From the NCBI GenBank assembly GCA_000711775.1, contig ARYC01000107.1, forward strand, positions 62,001 through 126,000: a stretch of 64,000 nucleotides of DNA, in the 5' to 3' direction. Positions 1 to 13,400 of this stretch are shown piece after piece. The notes beneath the pieces were generated by a model. The model made no database searches and was not told the origin of the DNA. It was given only the letters and a program-made list of their open reading frames with translations. Position numbers and translations under genes: made by a program. Numbering within the stretch: position 1 is the first letter of the stretch; each line of letters opens with the position of its first letter. Origin of the DNA: Oxytricha trifallax (lineage: Eukaryota; Ciliophora; Spirotrichea; Sporadotrichida; Oxytrichidae).

Positions 1-266
1 GGTTTCGATGGTTAAACTTTTAAATTATATATTTTTTACTTAATTTTCCCCGAATTTAGGATGTGTTTATTGTTCAAACATTAATAATAATATAATTGCT
101 GATAGTTTACTTCAACTTGATATTGGATGATGTGAAGGAGTATTAAGATGCAGGAGCAGGAGGGAAGCGTCTACTGGTGAACCAGGTGGAATCTATGTTG
201 CTTAATGGCTCTCATATATGTATGATGATACCTGGAGATACTACAGTCCAAGCTGCCAATGAATGA
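1..266 (+). CDS. LSM5: LSm5 snRNA-associated protein, 3' part of gene (partial at window edge)
   Basis: LSm5 is a subunit of the Lsm1-7 (mRNA decay) and Lsm2-8 (U6 snRNA) rings. Only the C-terminal half is in the window. The first bases encode GFD, matching the Sm1 motif 'GFDDFVN'. Coding resumes near 115 as NLILDDVKEY and then 'VESMLLNGSHICMMIPGD', which matches the Sm2 motif of LSm5 ('LNGNNITMLVPGG'). The reading uses TAA as Gln in KEYQDAG and ends at TGA 264-266. Bases about 11-115 are non-coding AT-rich sequence with a GT..AG shape (start GTTAAAC, end TTTAG near 59) plus a further stretch that must also be removed, so an intron and probably an IES interrupt the gene here. I could not fix the exact junctions. 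Identity rests on motif spacing and the Sm2 motif. Confidence 0.72.
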
Positions 267-604
267 AATATCATGATTAATTAAGGAATTTCATCAGATA
301 AATCATGAAACCATATAGAATAACTGTGTAAATAATAAAGCTTAATTAATTTCTTAAAAGATAATAATAGTACCACTGATTACTACTTATTTTGTGCATA
401 TGAATAGATAAAAATATATAAATTAAATCTATAATAAGACAAATATGAAATTAAATTAATAATTCATTCTATAAACATTAATAATATACTTTTACTTCCA
501 GATATACATAACTTACCATCATAATCATTTAGAGTTCTTAAAAATCAACAAAAACTTCAGAATAATCACATAATATAGAATTACAAATAAATTGACATAC
601 AAAA
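267..604. other. AT-rich intergenic stretch
   Basis: No coding frame or RNA gene seen. It lies between the LSm5 stop and the ATG of the next gene and probably holds the 3' and 5' flanks of two separate macronuclear chromosomes. No C4A4 telomere-like tract is visible. Confidence 0.5.
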
Positions 605-3290
605 ATGCAAAACATATTCACAAATAATTTCTTCAGTAAAGATAACGAAGGTGATAATAATTATGAAAGTAATGGTGGTGGAGGCAATAGCGAATTGATT
701 AATTAGTCCAATTTGTTGAAGAAACTCCAAGATTAATTATCATAAAATAATAAGTATTGTTGTATCAATAGCATTGTAATATAATCTTCTTAAATCATTA
801 ATAATTATCCAGTACATTTTCAAATATATCATCATCAAATAGAAATAATAAGCAGTAAGAATAGAACAACTCCAAACATGGCAAGTATTTCAATCAAGAA
901 TCAGAGGAAGACGTCTATGAAGATTAATTTCAAAATCCTTAATTCTTAAACATATCATTAATTTAAAATTCGAATAAATTAAAGTCCCCCCCCCACAAAA
1001 TGAATACCATATTTATAATGTGTAAATAAACATAGAAGCCTAGAAAAGCATAAAATCATAATAAAACCATAATAACAATAACTTGAACATTTCAACTAAT
1101 GATTAAAACCGCACAGAAGTTGCTTAAACCTGTAACAAATCTCAAGTGGTCCAGAATGCCATTTAAAATCAATAAAATCAGATTAAGCTGTTCTAGACAC
1201 ATCTGCAGAGTTTTGGGGATTTATTGCCCATGTCTAATAATAGTTCGAGGATTTAATCTCATCATGGTAGTTAAAAGTCACTCTAAGAAACAAATTAATA
1301 GAGGTAGATTGGATAATAATAAATTATTAATATTGTGATAGTTTTAAGTTTATAATTAGAATGCCTAAAATTATATATAAAAATTAATGAAATTATTCAT
1401 GAGTAATTAAAATATTTTATGAATATAGATTGCGAATAATATGAACGGATAGCAAGTGTACAATAACTAAAGTTTCGCCAATATCATATAAAATAATCAT
1501 TAATCTGACAATGTAAAACTGAATAGCCACTTAGAAATGAGTAGTCCCATTTTTTCACAGAAATCTACGAATTTATCAGTGCATAGCCAGCTTAACAATA
1601 ATATATCGTCAGGAATGAATAGAAGCTTTATCAATGAGAGCAGTATATTGCAGATTGAAAATAATGAAAAGTTGTAGCTACAAGTAAAATTATAAATATC
1701 ACAATTAATATTTATTATAATACTTACATTATGTTATTGTAAATATTGAAGGTTTATCTGTATAGACGAAGGGATTAATAAGGTAGTTCTACCATGAGCT
1801 AACTTTTAAATAAAAAAGGGATTTAAATTATCTATTTTTTCCTTTTTGATTAACCTTATATCCCAGCAACGAATAAAAAAGGTAGATTCTTTTGTAAGAT
1901 AAGCCCAAGCTATTGATTTCTCTGAGGAATAGCATGGAGGGTTTGTTGAAAGTACTGATCTGGCGTCTTGACAACGTAATAACACCCTCTGAATTCACTC
2001 AAATTTACCAAGAATGGCAGAGGAAAAGGGATATCCACAGTGCTTTATTGAATACCTCAAGTTACAGTATTCCAAACAACACTGATACTTCAATCTCACT
2101 TGATGAATAGAATTGTTTATGGGAATTGCTACAAAAATACCTAAGAGATGCGTCAAACCTGGATATAACTCTTCCAAAAATGCTTGAATTGCTTAATAGT
2201 GAACTAAACACTCAGCTTTTAAGCTCTAAGTGCCTTGGAATAGACAGTGTAGGAAAGCAAATCCAGCCAGTTTCTCAAATTTGGATAGAAGAAGTTGAAG
2301 GTCTATTCCAATTACTAGACGATGAACAGTGTGGTTGTTTATGCAGTGACAGAATTCAATATTTTCTAATGGCACTATTATTGAATGAAATTAAAAGTCA
2401 CAATAGAGAGGACATGATTATACTTGTTTAGAAGTAGACTGATGCGATTATGGAACACATGTTTCATACATTTGGATATGTTTCACTCAGGAATTTCAAA
2501 CAGTATTTATTAATTCAGAGATTGAGAAGAGACAATGAGTTAAGTTATATAAAATTTATTAAAATTGTTAGTGCAATTTTAAAGTATTTGCATGTTTTTT
2601 AAGCAGAAATTAAATGAGATCGTTACATTGAAGAAAAATGTAAGACTTATTTAGAAATACTGGTTTAAAGCTAAGCGAAGTTAGAGCTACAGTTAACATC
2701 CTGTAATGAGGCTATATCTTTCAAAATTTCCTCAAACCTTACTATAATCTATTATTTTGGCTCTTAATGACAAGAACTTTCAGAAGTTATATACAAATAA
2801 ACCCACAATTTACTTTTATAATGATCCTAATAATTTCATAATTACATAGAACTTTGAAATATTCATTCTAGAATTGAACTCTAAAGCTTTTTACTCCTCA
2901 AACATCCAATCCCCTAAAATTCAAGACCAAAATAACTCTCAACTGTTGAAGTTAGTAAAATTTTACTTAGATTATTTCTTTGAGATTGGCACTTAATACA
3001 GTTACTTGGAGGGGACACTTGTGATTAAAGAATCCATTGATCAATTCTCTGCTAAACTTTTTGAGAAATTCATCAATGATTGTAAATCGGAAGTTCAAAT
3101 GATCATTAAAAACATTAATACTTTCAGGGAGATATTCACTTTAAATTTTGTTCCAATTAGTTGGTTATATAAAATAGTATAGTTTTTATATATTTATTTA
3201 ACAAAAATGATGATGAAGGTTAGCATTTACAAAATAAATAAAAAAGTATCGAAATATATTTTTATTAATTTATTCTTGTGAGCAATAGTT
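605..3290 (+). CDS. Q/N-rich coiled-coil protein with an IQ-like stretch, split by at least four IESs
   Basis: Function not recognised. Start ATG at 605 (MQNIFTNNFFSKDN). With TAA/TAG=Gln and four IESs removed (745-842, 1305-1425, 1672-1891, 2534-2612) a long reading frame runs to TGA near 3288. The N-terminal third is low-complexity, rich in N, Q and S. The middle (1900-2530) is more globular, with a run around LLKVLIWRLDNVITPSEF and acidic patches. After the fourth junction the text 'VRLIQKYWFKAKRS' resembles an IQ calmodulin-binding motif, followed by a hydrophobic helical region (LYLSKFPQTLLQSIILALN). Each junction keeps the frame, which is the main evidence for one gene. A +1 slip at a run of nine C (986-994) is unexplained. 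The last 40 or so codons (after 3150) look less coding, so the true end may be earlier or in another MDS. Confidence 0.7.
745..842. other. IES, pointer AAATAATAAG
   Basis: Direct repeat AAATAATAAG at 745-754 and 843-852. Removing one copy and the DNA between (98 bp) joins ...LSQNNK to QQEQNNSKHG in frame; without removal the frame breaks. Confidence 0.8.
1305..1425. other. IES, pointer TAGATTG
   Basis: TAGATTG at 1305-1311 and 1426-1432. Excision of 121 bp joins ...QQRQI to ANNMNGQQVYNN in frame. The interior is AT-rich and non-coding. Confidence 0.78.
1672..1891. other. IES, probable pointer TTGTA
   Basis: TTGTA at 1672-1676 and 1892-1896, in the same codon phase on both sides. Excision of 220 bp joins IENNEKL to QDKPKLLISLRN. 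The pointer is short, so other junctions are possible, but some removal is needed because both frames hit TGA inside. Confidence 0.6.
2534..2612. other. IES, pointer AATGAG
   Basis: AATGAG at 2534-2539 and 2613-2618. Excision of 79 bp joins QRLRRDNE to IVTLKKNVRLIQ and bypasses a TGA. Confidence 0.75.
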
Positions 3291-3997
3291 TTTCTTAAAA
3301 GTTTTTGCAGAAAAAAAAGCAACAAATTAAATTAATATTCTTGAAAAAATTATTAAAAAAGAATTATACAAGAATAGTACCGTGATTCTTTATAAATTTT
3401 AATTTAAAAATGACCATATTTTAATCAAGATATTATTGTAACAATTTAATCTATTTCTTTAAAATCCATGTGATTTGTCAAGGCTATTAAGGAATACTCA
3501 AAACTGAACAATTAAGCTATAATTTTTTAATAAATTTATTTTTTCAAAATTTATTCTTATGTTTTACAATAATTTTTATGATAAATCATTCCAAAATATA
3601 AAGGTATAAAAGATAATAGGTTAAATTATTGTAAGTAAATAGAGAAGTTTTATTATTCTAATTAAGGGAAATCATTTACTTTTGCAGAAATTGTATATAG
3701 CCTAGATTTCTTGGAAATATTAAAAATACTAAAGATAATTTAATAAATCCTTTAAAAGAAGGTTGCTAGCATATTTGAAATTATAGATCACTCAAAGTTG
3801 TGACGAAAATCTATAAATTAAGTTTATCAAATAAATAAAATAAAGATTTATGTTTATGGTTTCTATATAAATATTTGTTTTAAGAATGACTGATTTATTA
3901 TTATTTGTATATAAATATAAATAATATATAAACTAATTAATTTACAATCGTTTTTTTATAAAATATTTTGTCTATTTATTTTCCATAAAATAAAAAA
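3291..3997. other. AT-rich non-coding DNA
   Basis: No supported coding frame on either strand. Presumably germline-limited DNA between loci. Confidence 0.5.
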
Positions 3998-4003
3998 TAT
4001 GTT

Positions 4004-4416
4004 TGTTCTAACCGAGATACCCCTCCCCACCCTTTACCGAGATACCCCTCCCCACCCCCAACCTATTTTATAATTAAAAAATTATAATAATTCATAAAAT
4101 CTTTTATAAATGAGAATTTTATAAACTAATCATTATTATTAATTTAAATATAATTAAAATTATTAAGCTTTAATTATAAATAAAAATAATTATTCAATCA
4201 ATTAAATTTTAAAATTCACATTTATAAAAGATTTTATAAATTATTATAATTATTTAATCAATAATTTTTAAAATTCACATTTATAAAAGATTTTATAAAT
4301 TATTAAATTATTTTTTTATTATAAAATAGGTTGGGGGTGGGGAGGGGGGGATGGAGAGAGGGATATCTCGGTTAAGGGTGGGGAGGGGGGTGGGGAGGGG
4401 TATCTCGGTTAGAACA
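4004..4416. mobile_element. Foldback element 1 (TG...CA terminal inverted repeats, 6-bp target duplication)
   Basis: The left end TGTTCTAACCGAGATACCCC (4004) is mirrored by the right end ...GGGGTATCTCGGTTAGAACA (4416). Direct repeats TATGTT at 3998-4003 and 4417-4422 look like a target-site duplication. Inside the G/C-run tips lie AT-rich arms that also pair (TTATAAAAGATTTTATAAAT motifs), so the whole 413 bp can fold back. The left tip carries a tandem copy of the CCGAGATACCCCTCCCCACCC unit. No protein is encoded, so it is non-autonomous. Related tips occur at 19518 and 39067. Confidence 0.85.
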
Positions 4417-4539
4417 TATGTTCACTTTTTTTCTGATAGTAAATTTAAATATTTAATGAAAATTTGAGTTCTATCAAGTTAATTAATTGATTACAAATTA
4501 TAAACATCTCATAGTCCATAATTCATTTCTTTTATATTT

Positions 4540-7500
4540 TCAGCACAATATAATCTTGGATCTCACTATATAATGAGCTGTGTTTCCTCCCTTTGACTTG
4601 ACATTATACTACAATGAGATTGTACTCTATAATTTTCATGTAGAAGATAAAAAAATCATGAAATCAAGAGAATTTAATTCAAAAAATTAGCAGTGACTTT
4701 GGATTAAGAATTAAGAGTGAGAGGGGATGTTTAATTTCTGGAATTGAAAAGTTAACTAAAAAAACAAAATAATATTGACGTTGTGAGCCAAGTAAACTTA
4801 TAAAATAATCTTCTAATTAATTCAAATCACAAATCACTTGGTCTGCTACTATTCTTATCATTTTTTTCTGAGAAGCAAAAAATTCATCTTAGAAATGTAA
4901 TATAGAGCTTATAGTAATCATACTAGCCAATATAATCAAATGTACTCTTCGTAAGACAAAGGATAGTTTATCATAAGAATATAATAAGCATTTTAAAATT
5001 GACAAAGAGATAAGGATTTGACATTTATATTTATGGGGTTTTTAGATTTATAAAAAAATAAAACAAAATTTTTTAATTTTTAAGGTATTTCTACATAATA
5101 CTATAACTTATTGCTATATAAATTAAAATCTTTTATAGGTTTGTTATTTAAAGTATAATGTGTTTTAAGTTTAATCAAGATATAATCTATCTAAAAATAT
5201 TATAATTTTATCAGAGTGCATCCTTTCTTTCCAAGCCTACCTCCCCTTTCAAAAACTAGCTCAGATTGAGATATTGGCAGGAAATTGGAAAGATTGGATG
5301 CAAAATTCTCTTTATATTGATTAAGCTAGGTTCCAAGATTCATTAATCAATAAAAAATTATATATTCATAATAAAACTAATTAAGAATGCTATAATAAAA
5401 ATCTTTAAAAAATCGTCATAAGATGTTGTTGCGCTTAATTTATTGCTCTCTACAGTTTTATTACCTAAATATATATTTTAATTGTGCTGATTTACTTGCT
5501 CACATCTTGGACTGAGGGATCATAGATTGACCCTAGTTTTAATTATAATTATTGGTGCAATTTAAAATCAAGAAAATCAATGCATTTATTCTTGAATTTT
5601 ATTTTTTTATTGCACTTATTATAAGATTCTTGAGAAAAAATTAAATTTAAAATTATTGTAAAAGTCGTTTTTACTTAATAAGTACCTAAGATAAAATAAT
5701 TTTAATAAATAATACTAGTACATTTTTAAAATATCAATCATTTTGATGCTAAAATTACTTGATAAATTCTAATGTAATATTTTTATTCTATTTTTTTTCA
5801 AATAATAAGAATAATTCCACCAATTTTAAAGAAATATTTTACAAATGAGGAATTTTTATCACGAACCTAAGATTACTTAAATAATCACTGTTTGTATAAT
5901 ATTATTTTACCTTTCATTAAATTTCATTTAAATAATATATATTTTTAGAATATGTATGTTTGAAGAAGAGGTTCCAGAATAGAGCTATTGCAAAATAGTA
6001 ATCAAATCTCCAAATATCCCAAAATGTATGATAAAATTATTAGATTAAATTAAGATTAAATTGAATTGAAGAATAGGGAGCTGATTGGTTGTTAATCAGT
6101 GATTACTGCTGTTGTTAGTTGAGCAAGTTTTACATTCCAAATATATTTCCTCCTATTCCAGGGAGTTATTACTATTAAATTTGATTGGGCTGTTAAAATT
6201 GATTTTGCGAGCCTCCAAACGACCCCTAGTTTTGAGAGCTTTATTAGTTAAGACTCGTCTAACGGCCCATCATTTGCTCAAATTATTTGAATTTGAATGA
6301 TTAAAGTAAGTTAATATAAAATGCTAGAATGATTCTAACTTGACTTGCGTGTGGGAGGAAGACTGCATATCGCCAGCTGTGGTGCTTGACACTCCAATCA
6401 TGCCCTCATCCATTTGGTTGTGACTTTGATGAATTTAGTTCATAGCTCTCTGTGCGCTATTGTTCAAACTAGCGCCCCCTGGGTGGCTCAAATTTATATA
6501 TCAATTTACCATTTTTATTTCATAAAATTTATAGATAACCTCTCAAATTTTAATTATATAAAAACGAATTAAAATCCGAAGATGAGCTACAAGCGATCTT
6601 ATTTGATATAGAAGACTGATCATTATTATTAAGAGGTTAAGTATTTTGAACAGATTATGGAACGTTGAAAAGATTCTAGTTATTTCCTCCGAAAAGGGAT
6701 CCAATGTTCTAGGGAGCTCCAAACATTAATTAAAAAGAAATCATAAAAAATTAATAATTATAGATTTACACCATAAATACATTGATGTGGGCTGCTTATT
6801 GGCATTTCCAAAGCCTGGCATCTGCTAGGCTTGACTATGGATGACTACGTATTTTATTAATTTAGTAAAATAATCAACAAACTTAATAAAAATGACAAGC
6901 TTATCTTCTAAGTTTTGAGTTGTGTTTCCTATTTGAGTTTGTTGATAGGTATTAGATATATCTTTTTGCTGTCCTTCATTTGCTGTCCCCTAGTTAATAT
7001 ATTCAAGTAATTTGATAGTTAAATTCCAAATTGATTGATTGGTTAAGATGAATAGAATATGTGATAATTGAATCAATAAATTAAGTTTGGCTAATGCTGT
7101 GATTAGGCCATGTTAGCATTTAAATTAGCTGAAGATCCTGCCACTCCCCCTGCGCTGTTGTTGAATTGAGGAGACTGCAAGAATTTGTTAAATATTCCTC
7201 AATAATATATATGTATAATTAAACTTTCCAAAAGACTTTCATGCTCTTTTTAAGGTAATTTAAATTATATTAAATTTTCCAAAAATCTATTAAAAATAAT
7301 TTAAACTTGCAATATTTGATTGGTATTTAAGCCAGAGCCACTAATAATTTGATTATTAGCACTTATTCCAGATGTATAATTATTTTGATTTTAGATTTAG
7401 TTTATATTGTAAACACAAAATAAGTAGGAGATATTATATATGAATTGAATAAACTTAATATAATTTTATGTAATATAGCAATATTAATTGCTGAGGAATT

Positions 7501-7970
7501 GTTATTAATTTGCGCACTTTAATTATTATTATTATTGTAATAATATATCTAAAATACAACTATCTAGAAAATAATTGAAATATAAAAATATGATAAAATA
7601 CTAATCTATCCTATACTTTTATTTCTTAAATATATGAGATAGTATAAAGCTTACTCTGAGTTTAAAGGTAAATATATTTTTAATAAAACTAAAATACATT
7701 CTATTAAATTAACTAATAAAAATGAAATAAAAAGTTTTCTCAAAGGATCAATGATTTAATTTATATTGTGTTCATAAAACACAAAAAAATATCAATTAAC
7801 TACCAATAATTTTAAGATTTAACATTTTTTAATATATTAGAATTCACAAATTTTTGATATTTTTATCTATATTAGTATTTTATTATAATCCAAACTGCTG
7901 CTGATGTTATAGTTAACCCAAATGCTAAAGATATTAATTTTATTATATCTAATATTAGTTTCCTAATGCA

Positions 7971-8021
<51 letters not shown>

Positions 8022-9944
8022 AAAATATTTTTAGTCTGAAAAATACATTAAATTTTATTAAACTGATCTATATATTAGTGAAGATATAATTTTGAAAAAA
8101 TATAATATGTTTTATATATGCATTAGTGGTTTCGCCTAAATTATATAATAAAATAAAAGTAAATCAAACATACCATTGTTGCTTAAAGCTTGCCCTCCTA
8201 GGGACTAGGACCCTACTACATTAAAATTAAAATTATATACATTATTCAAAGTATTGCTATATTTATGTGAAAATCATATTTTTATATCTAAACATATTTC
8301 TTAAAGTTTCTATTTTTAAATACTCTCATAAAATTATATTATATTTCATATAATTAATGGAAGTATTTAGAGTTGATTTGTTTATAAAATTTACAAGGTA
8401 AATTATTTATAATAATTTCTGTCAGACTATATATTTAAAAACAGTATATACATATCTAATAATTACAAGAATATATAACCCCTCATTTTTTTCTTAGATG
8501 GGAACTGATGAAGAATCCTAAATCTGAGAGCTCTAGCCTCCAATGTTCTTGTCTAAATATATTAAATCAAAATATTTTACTTACCAATTCCGAATTAATT
8601 ATTACTGATTTTTAAAATTTAATTTCTTTATAAAATAACTTTCCTTAATAGGAATGGAAGTATACATTAAAAATTTATATAATTATTATTGAAGTTTTAG
8701 CCAATACTTGGAGAGACTGAATATATATATATGTTTATTTATAAAATTCTGTTATGAATTGTTTGATTATAAAGATAAAATTTATTAGTGAACTGAGTTT
8801 GCTTAAGATTAAATATTATTGGAAGGGAGGCTAGAGAATAATTAATTGCTAGCTTAGTGAGTGGAACTAGCAGGGTTATTGCCACTGTGAAGTTACTAAA
8901 ACCCATTCAAGATAAAAAAATAAAAATGCAATTGACGAATAAAAGTAAATAGTCTCAATTATTTAAATAATTTAATGTTAGAGAATAAAATTAATCTAAT
9001 TTTTTAAAAAAAAATATTATTTTAAATGGGATCAATTTTTATCTTAATCTTCTAAATAAATCACTCTAATTAACTTTTATATTTTAAAAATAAATTCTTC
9101 TTAATTCAATTATGATATATAATCTCAGCGTTTTTATTATGTGCCACTCGATAATCCACCTCCTAATATTTGCTATTGACCGAACTGATTGCTCTGCAAC
9201 CCTTATAATAAGACTAAATAGAAAGTTGTATTTATTTAATTTATATATAGTTTAAAAATTAATAGAGAAATTAAAATGCTGAATTATAACTGAGAGGAAG
9301 GTGGAGACTGTGCTATTATGCTGCAAAAATTGAAGGTTATTTGTTAATTATTTGAGCTTGCACAAAGTTTTGAAAATTCTAATTTACTTAGTTCAAAGTT
9401 TGAGTGATTATTATCAATTTATAATTTATTATCCCAACCTATCCCAAGAATCATCATTAAAAAAAGTGAAAACTAAACTCTATTTCAAAAATTAAATTAT
9501 ACAATATCACATCTTATTAAATAAGCATCTGAAGCACTTTGATAACAGAGTCTAGTTTCTAGTTGATAACTTAAATTTTATCTTCTATTGAGCTCTGCTA
9601 TTGATGATGAACTAGCGCACTGTCATGTTGCATAAGCATCGAGGGCTACGCGGCATTTTGATTCATTTGTGCGAATGCTGATAGAGTTTCTTAGTGTCCC
9701 ATACCTTGACCTCCATTAAAGTCAAAATTCTAAATTAATTTAGAGTATTTTTGCATTTTAAGAGATTTCTTAAAATAAATGAACCTCCTACCATACCCAT
9801 ATCAGGGTTTTAACTGAATAAATTATCATTCGATAAAAGAGTCTTAATATATTAATCTCCAAGTAGCAAAGAGTTAGGAGCGTTGATTTTATTTACTCTA
9901 TTGAGAGGACCGTAAGGCGGCATTATGTACTCTCCGTCTTACAT
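4540..9944 (-). CDS. Highly fragmented Q-rich protein gene (many small MDSs)
   Basis: Function not recognised. On the minus strand a likely start ATG at 9944 opens 'MQDGEYIMPPYGPLNRVNKI'. Below it, short GC-richer islands are each open in one Q/N/S/G-rich style and separated by AT-rich DNA: about 9600-9720 (NGGQGMGHQETLSAFAQMNQ), 9290-9340, 9135-9215 (SNQFGQQQILGGGLSSG), 8810-8895, 8480-8565, 8165-8215, 7085-7195 (FNNSAGGVAGSSANLNANM), 6765-6840 (QQMPGFGNANKQPTSMY), 6330-6490 (HPGGASLNNSAQRAMNQ), 6070-6285 (NQFQQPNQIQQQQLPGIGG), 5940-6010, 5390-5540 (GSIYDPSVQDVSKQ) and 5180-5330 (NQYKENFASNLSNFLPISQ). Islands at 4830-4870 and 4546-4650 may belong too. I did not resolve pointers, so order and completeness, and whether it is scrambled, are open. 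A prion-like or transcription/RNA-associated protein would fit the composition, but that is inference. Confidence 0.6.
7974..8019. repeat. (AT)n microsatellite
   Basis: About 45 bp of uninterrupted TA dinucleotides, inside AT-rich DNA between coding islands of the Q-rich gene. Confidence 0.95.
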
Positions 9945-9950
9945 TAAATA

Positions 9951-10427
9951 ATAATTCAAATTCCAAAATAATAAGAAATTTAATAATAAAACTAAATTTA
10001 TTTATAAAAAGGCCTTTATGATAGGAGAAAATCTAATTGCTTTCCAATTTAAGATAAAACGAAAAATATATTTAAGGGGTATTTATAATTTTAAGTTTTT
10101 TACATACGGTAAAATTTGTTTTGTGCTTGAGCGAGAGAAAGAATTTATTTTTCACTAGCGTACTTAGTTGAAGTAAGCAAAAATTTCTCATGGTCTGGAT
10201 TTCTTTTCAAATGTTTTAGTTTCTACTTACAGTTAAGCATTTGCCAACAGTGAATGAATTAGTTTATAAAAGCAAATTTTCTAAAAATCAAAAATTAAAA
10301 ACATTTTTGTTTAAATTTACTATATATTAAAAAAGAATGCATAAAACTTCTCTATTCGATTTAGTTTTGATAACTTCAAGTTTATTTATGAAGTCAGTCC
10401 ATTCTTGCGATTTTACCTTGATCATTC
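9951..10427 (-). CDS. Weak minus-strand coding island upstream of the Q-rich gene
   Basis: From ATG 10427 the minus strand reads 'MIKVKSQEWTDFINKLEVIK' and, in a different frame about 120 bp on, 'KLKHLKRNPDHEKFLLTSTK', then stays open to TGA near 9951. The residue mix (charged, helical) differs from the AT-driven background, so I think it is coding, interrupted once. It ends a few bases before the Q-rich gene's ATG. No family recognised. Confidence 0.35.
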
Positions 10428-13400
10428 ATAAATTTATAGTCATACTTAAAATATATATTGCAACTTGAGACATAAATTATTATATTTTTCAATAATTGTG
10501 AGTTGAAATAGTTTTAGGGTGAAAACGGTATACGAGGGTGTGTGTGTTTGGTAAGAGATTTTATAATTAAATTTAGTAAAGAATTAAAAGATTCCAATAC
10601 TTATAAAATATTTTATGATTAATTGGTTGGCTTAATTTAGTACTCAATTTAATAATTCCGTTTTTTCAGAAACTAAACCTTATCTCGAGATGGTAAATAA
10701 ATCATCAAAAAATTAAGAAACAAACTTAAATTTCAATTAAAACATCATAATCTAATTATTATAAGTTTTATAATTTTATAATTTAAAATAAATCACTTTA
10801 TTAAGAAGAAAGTCAAAATATTCAAAAAATAAATTCAGTTGCTTTGTCGTTTTAAAGAAAACATCCTAATGATCAAAAGAAACTTAAAAATAAATTAAAT
10901 TATTTTTTGCATTATGCATAAAAATGTTTAGGTTATCCTATTTTGCAATTTTCTTAAAATAATTAAATATAAACCACGCTGAATTTAATATGAATACCAG
11001 ACATAGAATACATTTTATCGTTTTATTTGACGGATTTTACAATTCAAACATTAAATATATATTTATTTTAAGGAATCTCTGAGTTAGCCTCCTTAAATAT
11101 ATATAAAATTATTGAAATATTATTTATCAAAAGTTAGAGGATCTTAATTCTTTGATATTATCATATCTCAGTCTCAACAAGTACTTTTAAAAATGTCGCG
11201 AAAGTGGGGTAAGTTTCCTGCCCAGATTTTTATAAACAACCAAGAGGGTATCCCATGCCAAAAAGATAGTATTCTCTGTCACATACATTAAAATATAAAT
11301 ATTTATAAAATTTTTATTTATAGTCTTGCATAAAATATCATTTCTATTAATAAATCTTTTTAATAAAAAATTAGTTTTAAATTGCTTTAATTTACATAAT
11401 TAGACAAAGAATTAATATAAGTTGGAAAATAGTATATTATAAAAGTTTTTAATATATGAATATGGTAGTTAAAATTTGGGTTTTATTGCAAAAATATAAA
11501 TATGAATGATATGGGGCTAAAAACTTCCGCCCACATAATGTCATTTCCTTTCAACAAAGTTTAATATTTTATTTCAAAATATAAATATATATTTAATGGA
11601 TCTTTATAAAATTTTAGAATTTCCAATATATCAGATAGCTCTATGTGAGTAGAATAATGTAAATCGAGATACTGACGACTAAATAATAAATTATGATTTC
11701 AGCATCTCATTATGAAAACTATAATACTTTTTATCAGAATTTGTCATAGAGATCCTTTTTCAATATGATTTGAACATTAGAGTTTAATTCATATTTGGGG
11801 TTTTCCTCATTTTATTTTATGATAAAAGATTTCTTGTGATATTTCTTGGCTTAAAATTTTCAATTTTTTCTCAAAAATTATGTAATTTAAATCTATTTAT
11901 TACCAGAATTGTAGTATAATTATTTCATTTTATCCATAAATTCATAATTTAATAACATATAGGTTAAAAGTTATTTTTAAATCCCTTAAACAATATTAAG
12001 CAAAAATTTCTAAATAAAAATATCTAAATTTTCAAAGGCAAGGAATCTTCTCCAATTTAATGTAATAACAATCAAATAAAGATTTATTTTTATTTTATAA
12101 AGTTTAGATTAGTAGAATGGGTAGGTTGTTAGGTTCGAAGAAGGTAAAACTATAAGTATTTAAAAAATATTATATATAATCATACAGAAAATGTCTAAAT
12201 CATTACAAACTCGTCTAATTTAAGCCTGATTATTTTATTTTAATTATAGCAGGATGTCTGGTTAAATCTTATTAAAAAATAATTTAATACAAATATAGAT
12301 CAAAAATTCAATTTGATAAAAATGTTAAGGTTTTCATATTTTCAAAAAATAAAATTAATAAAATTCAAATCCTATCTGAATAGTGCATTCTCAAGTTTAT
12401 CCTCTCATGAAATTGTTTTTAATTTAAATTTCTCCATCTACTACAATTAATCATAAAATTAAAATAAAAATTTTATTTTTTATAGGTCTGCTTTACATTT
12501 TTAATTTCTAATTACATTAAATTATAAAATCAAAAATGGAAATTTTTTCCAAAACTAGAAATTTATGCCACTTTTCATATTTTATAAGACTCTACAAATT
12601 AACTTCGGACAATAAGTTGATAGGGAGGGAAAGGAAGTTTCCTGCAATTTTTCTTTTTATATGTAATTTTTATGATTTTTACATAAAATTGCTAATAGTA
12701 CTATTAATTTACAAGAAAATAATTGGAGAGGATAGTGTACGTATATTATTAGAGCTTAATTGTTAAGTGTTCTATGGATATTTGGATATATAAGCTTAAC
12801 TAAATTATATTAAAATTAGCTAATAATACAATACAATTAGATTATATACTATCAAAATTAACATTTTTTAATTTTTTAAAAAATCATAATTAATAAAAAA
12901 TCATTATATTATAAGAGATTATAAGTGTTTTTGATTAATTGCAATTCAATAGTTAGCAATAAATACTTTTAAACAAAAGAATTTTGGGGAATTTTTTTAA
13001 AAAATTTTAGCGCAAGATACTTCCTTTAAAAAAATATATTATCATAAACTAGTGCAGGAAACTTCCTCCCCCCCCGTAGATAGAATTTTTGATTTAGACA
13101 GCTAACTTTAGAGGACTCATTTTCTTGATTTATATGATAAATACAATGAAAACCTAAAGCTATTGTTGTTTGATTAAGTTTTTATTGTATCAAAACTTTT
13201 TATTATATATTTAATTTTTGAGTACAAGGATAATTCTGACTAAAAAAATTACTCAAACATTGCCTTGGCATAAGTCTTTAAGAAGATATCATTTATAAAT
13301 ATACTAAATTTTATATTCATGGATAGAGAAAATTTCATAATTTTTATGGAAAGCACTTCGGATTCGGAAAAAAATTGCAATTAGGTTTTTAGGTTTTCTC

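Noticed and set aside
12536..12766. 76-codon plus-strand ORF
   Set aside because: Isolated, AT-driven composition, no continuation under the ciliate code, no family feature.
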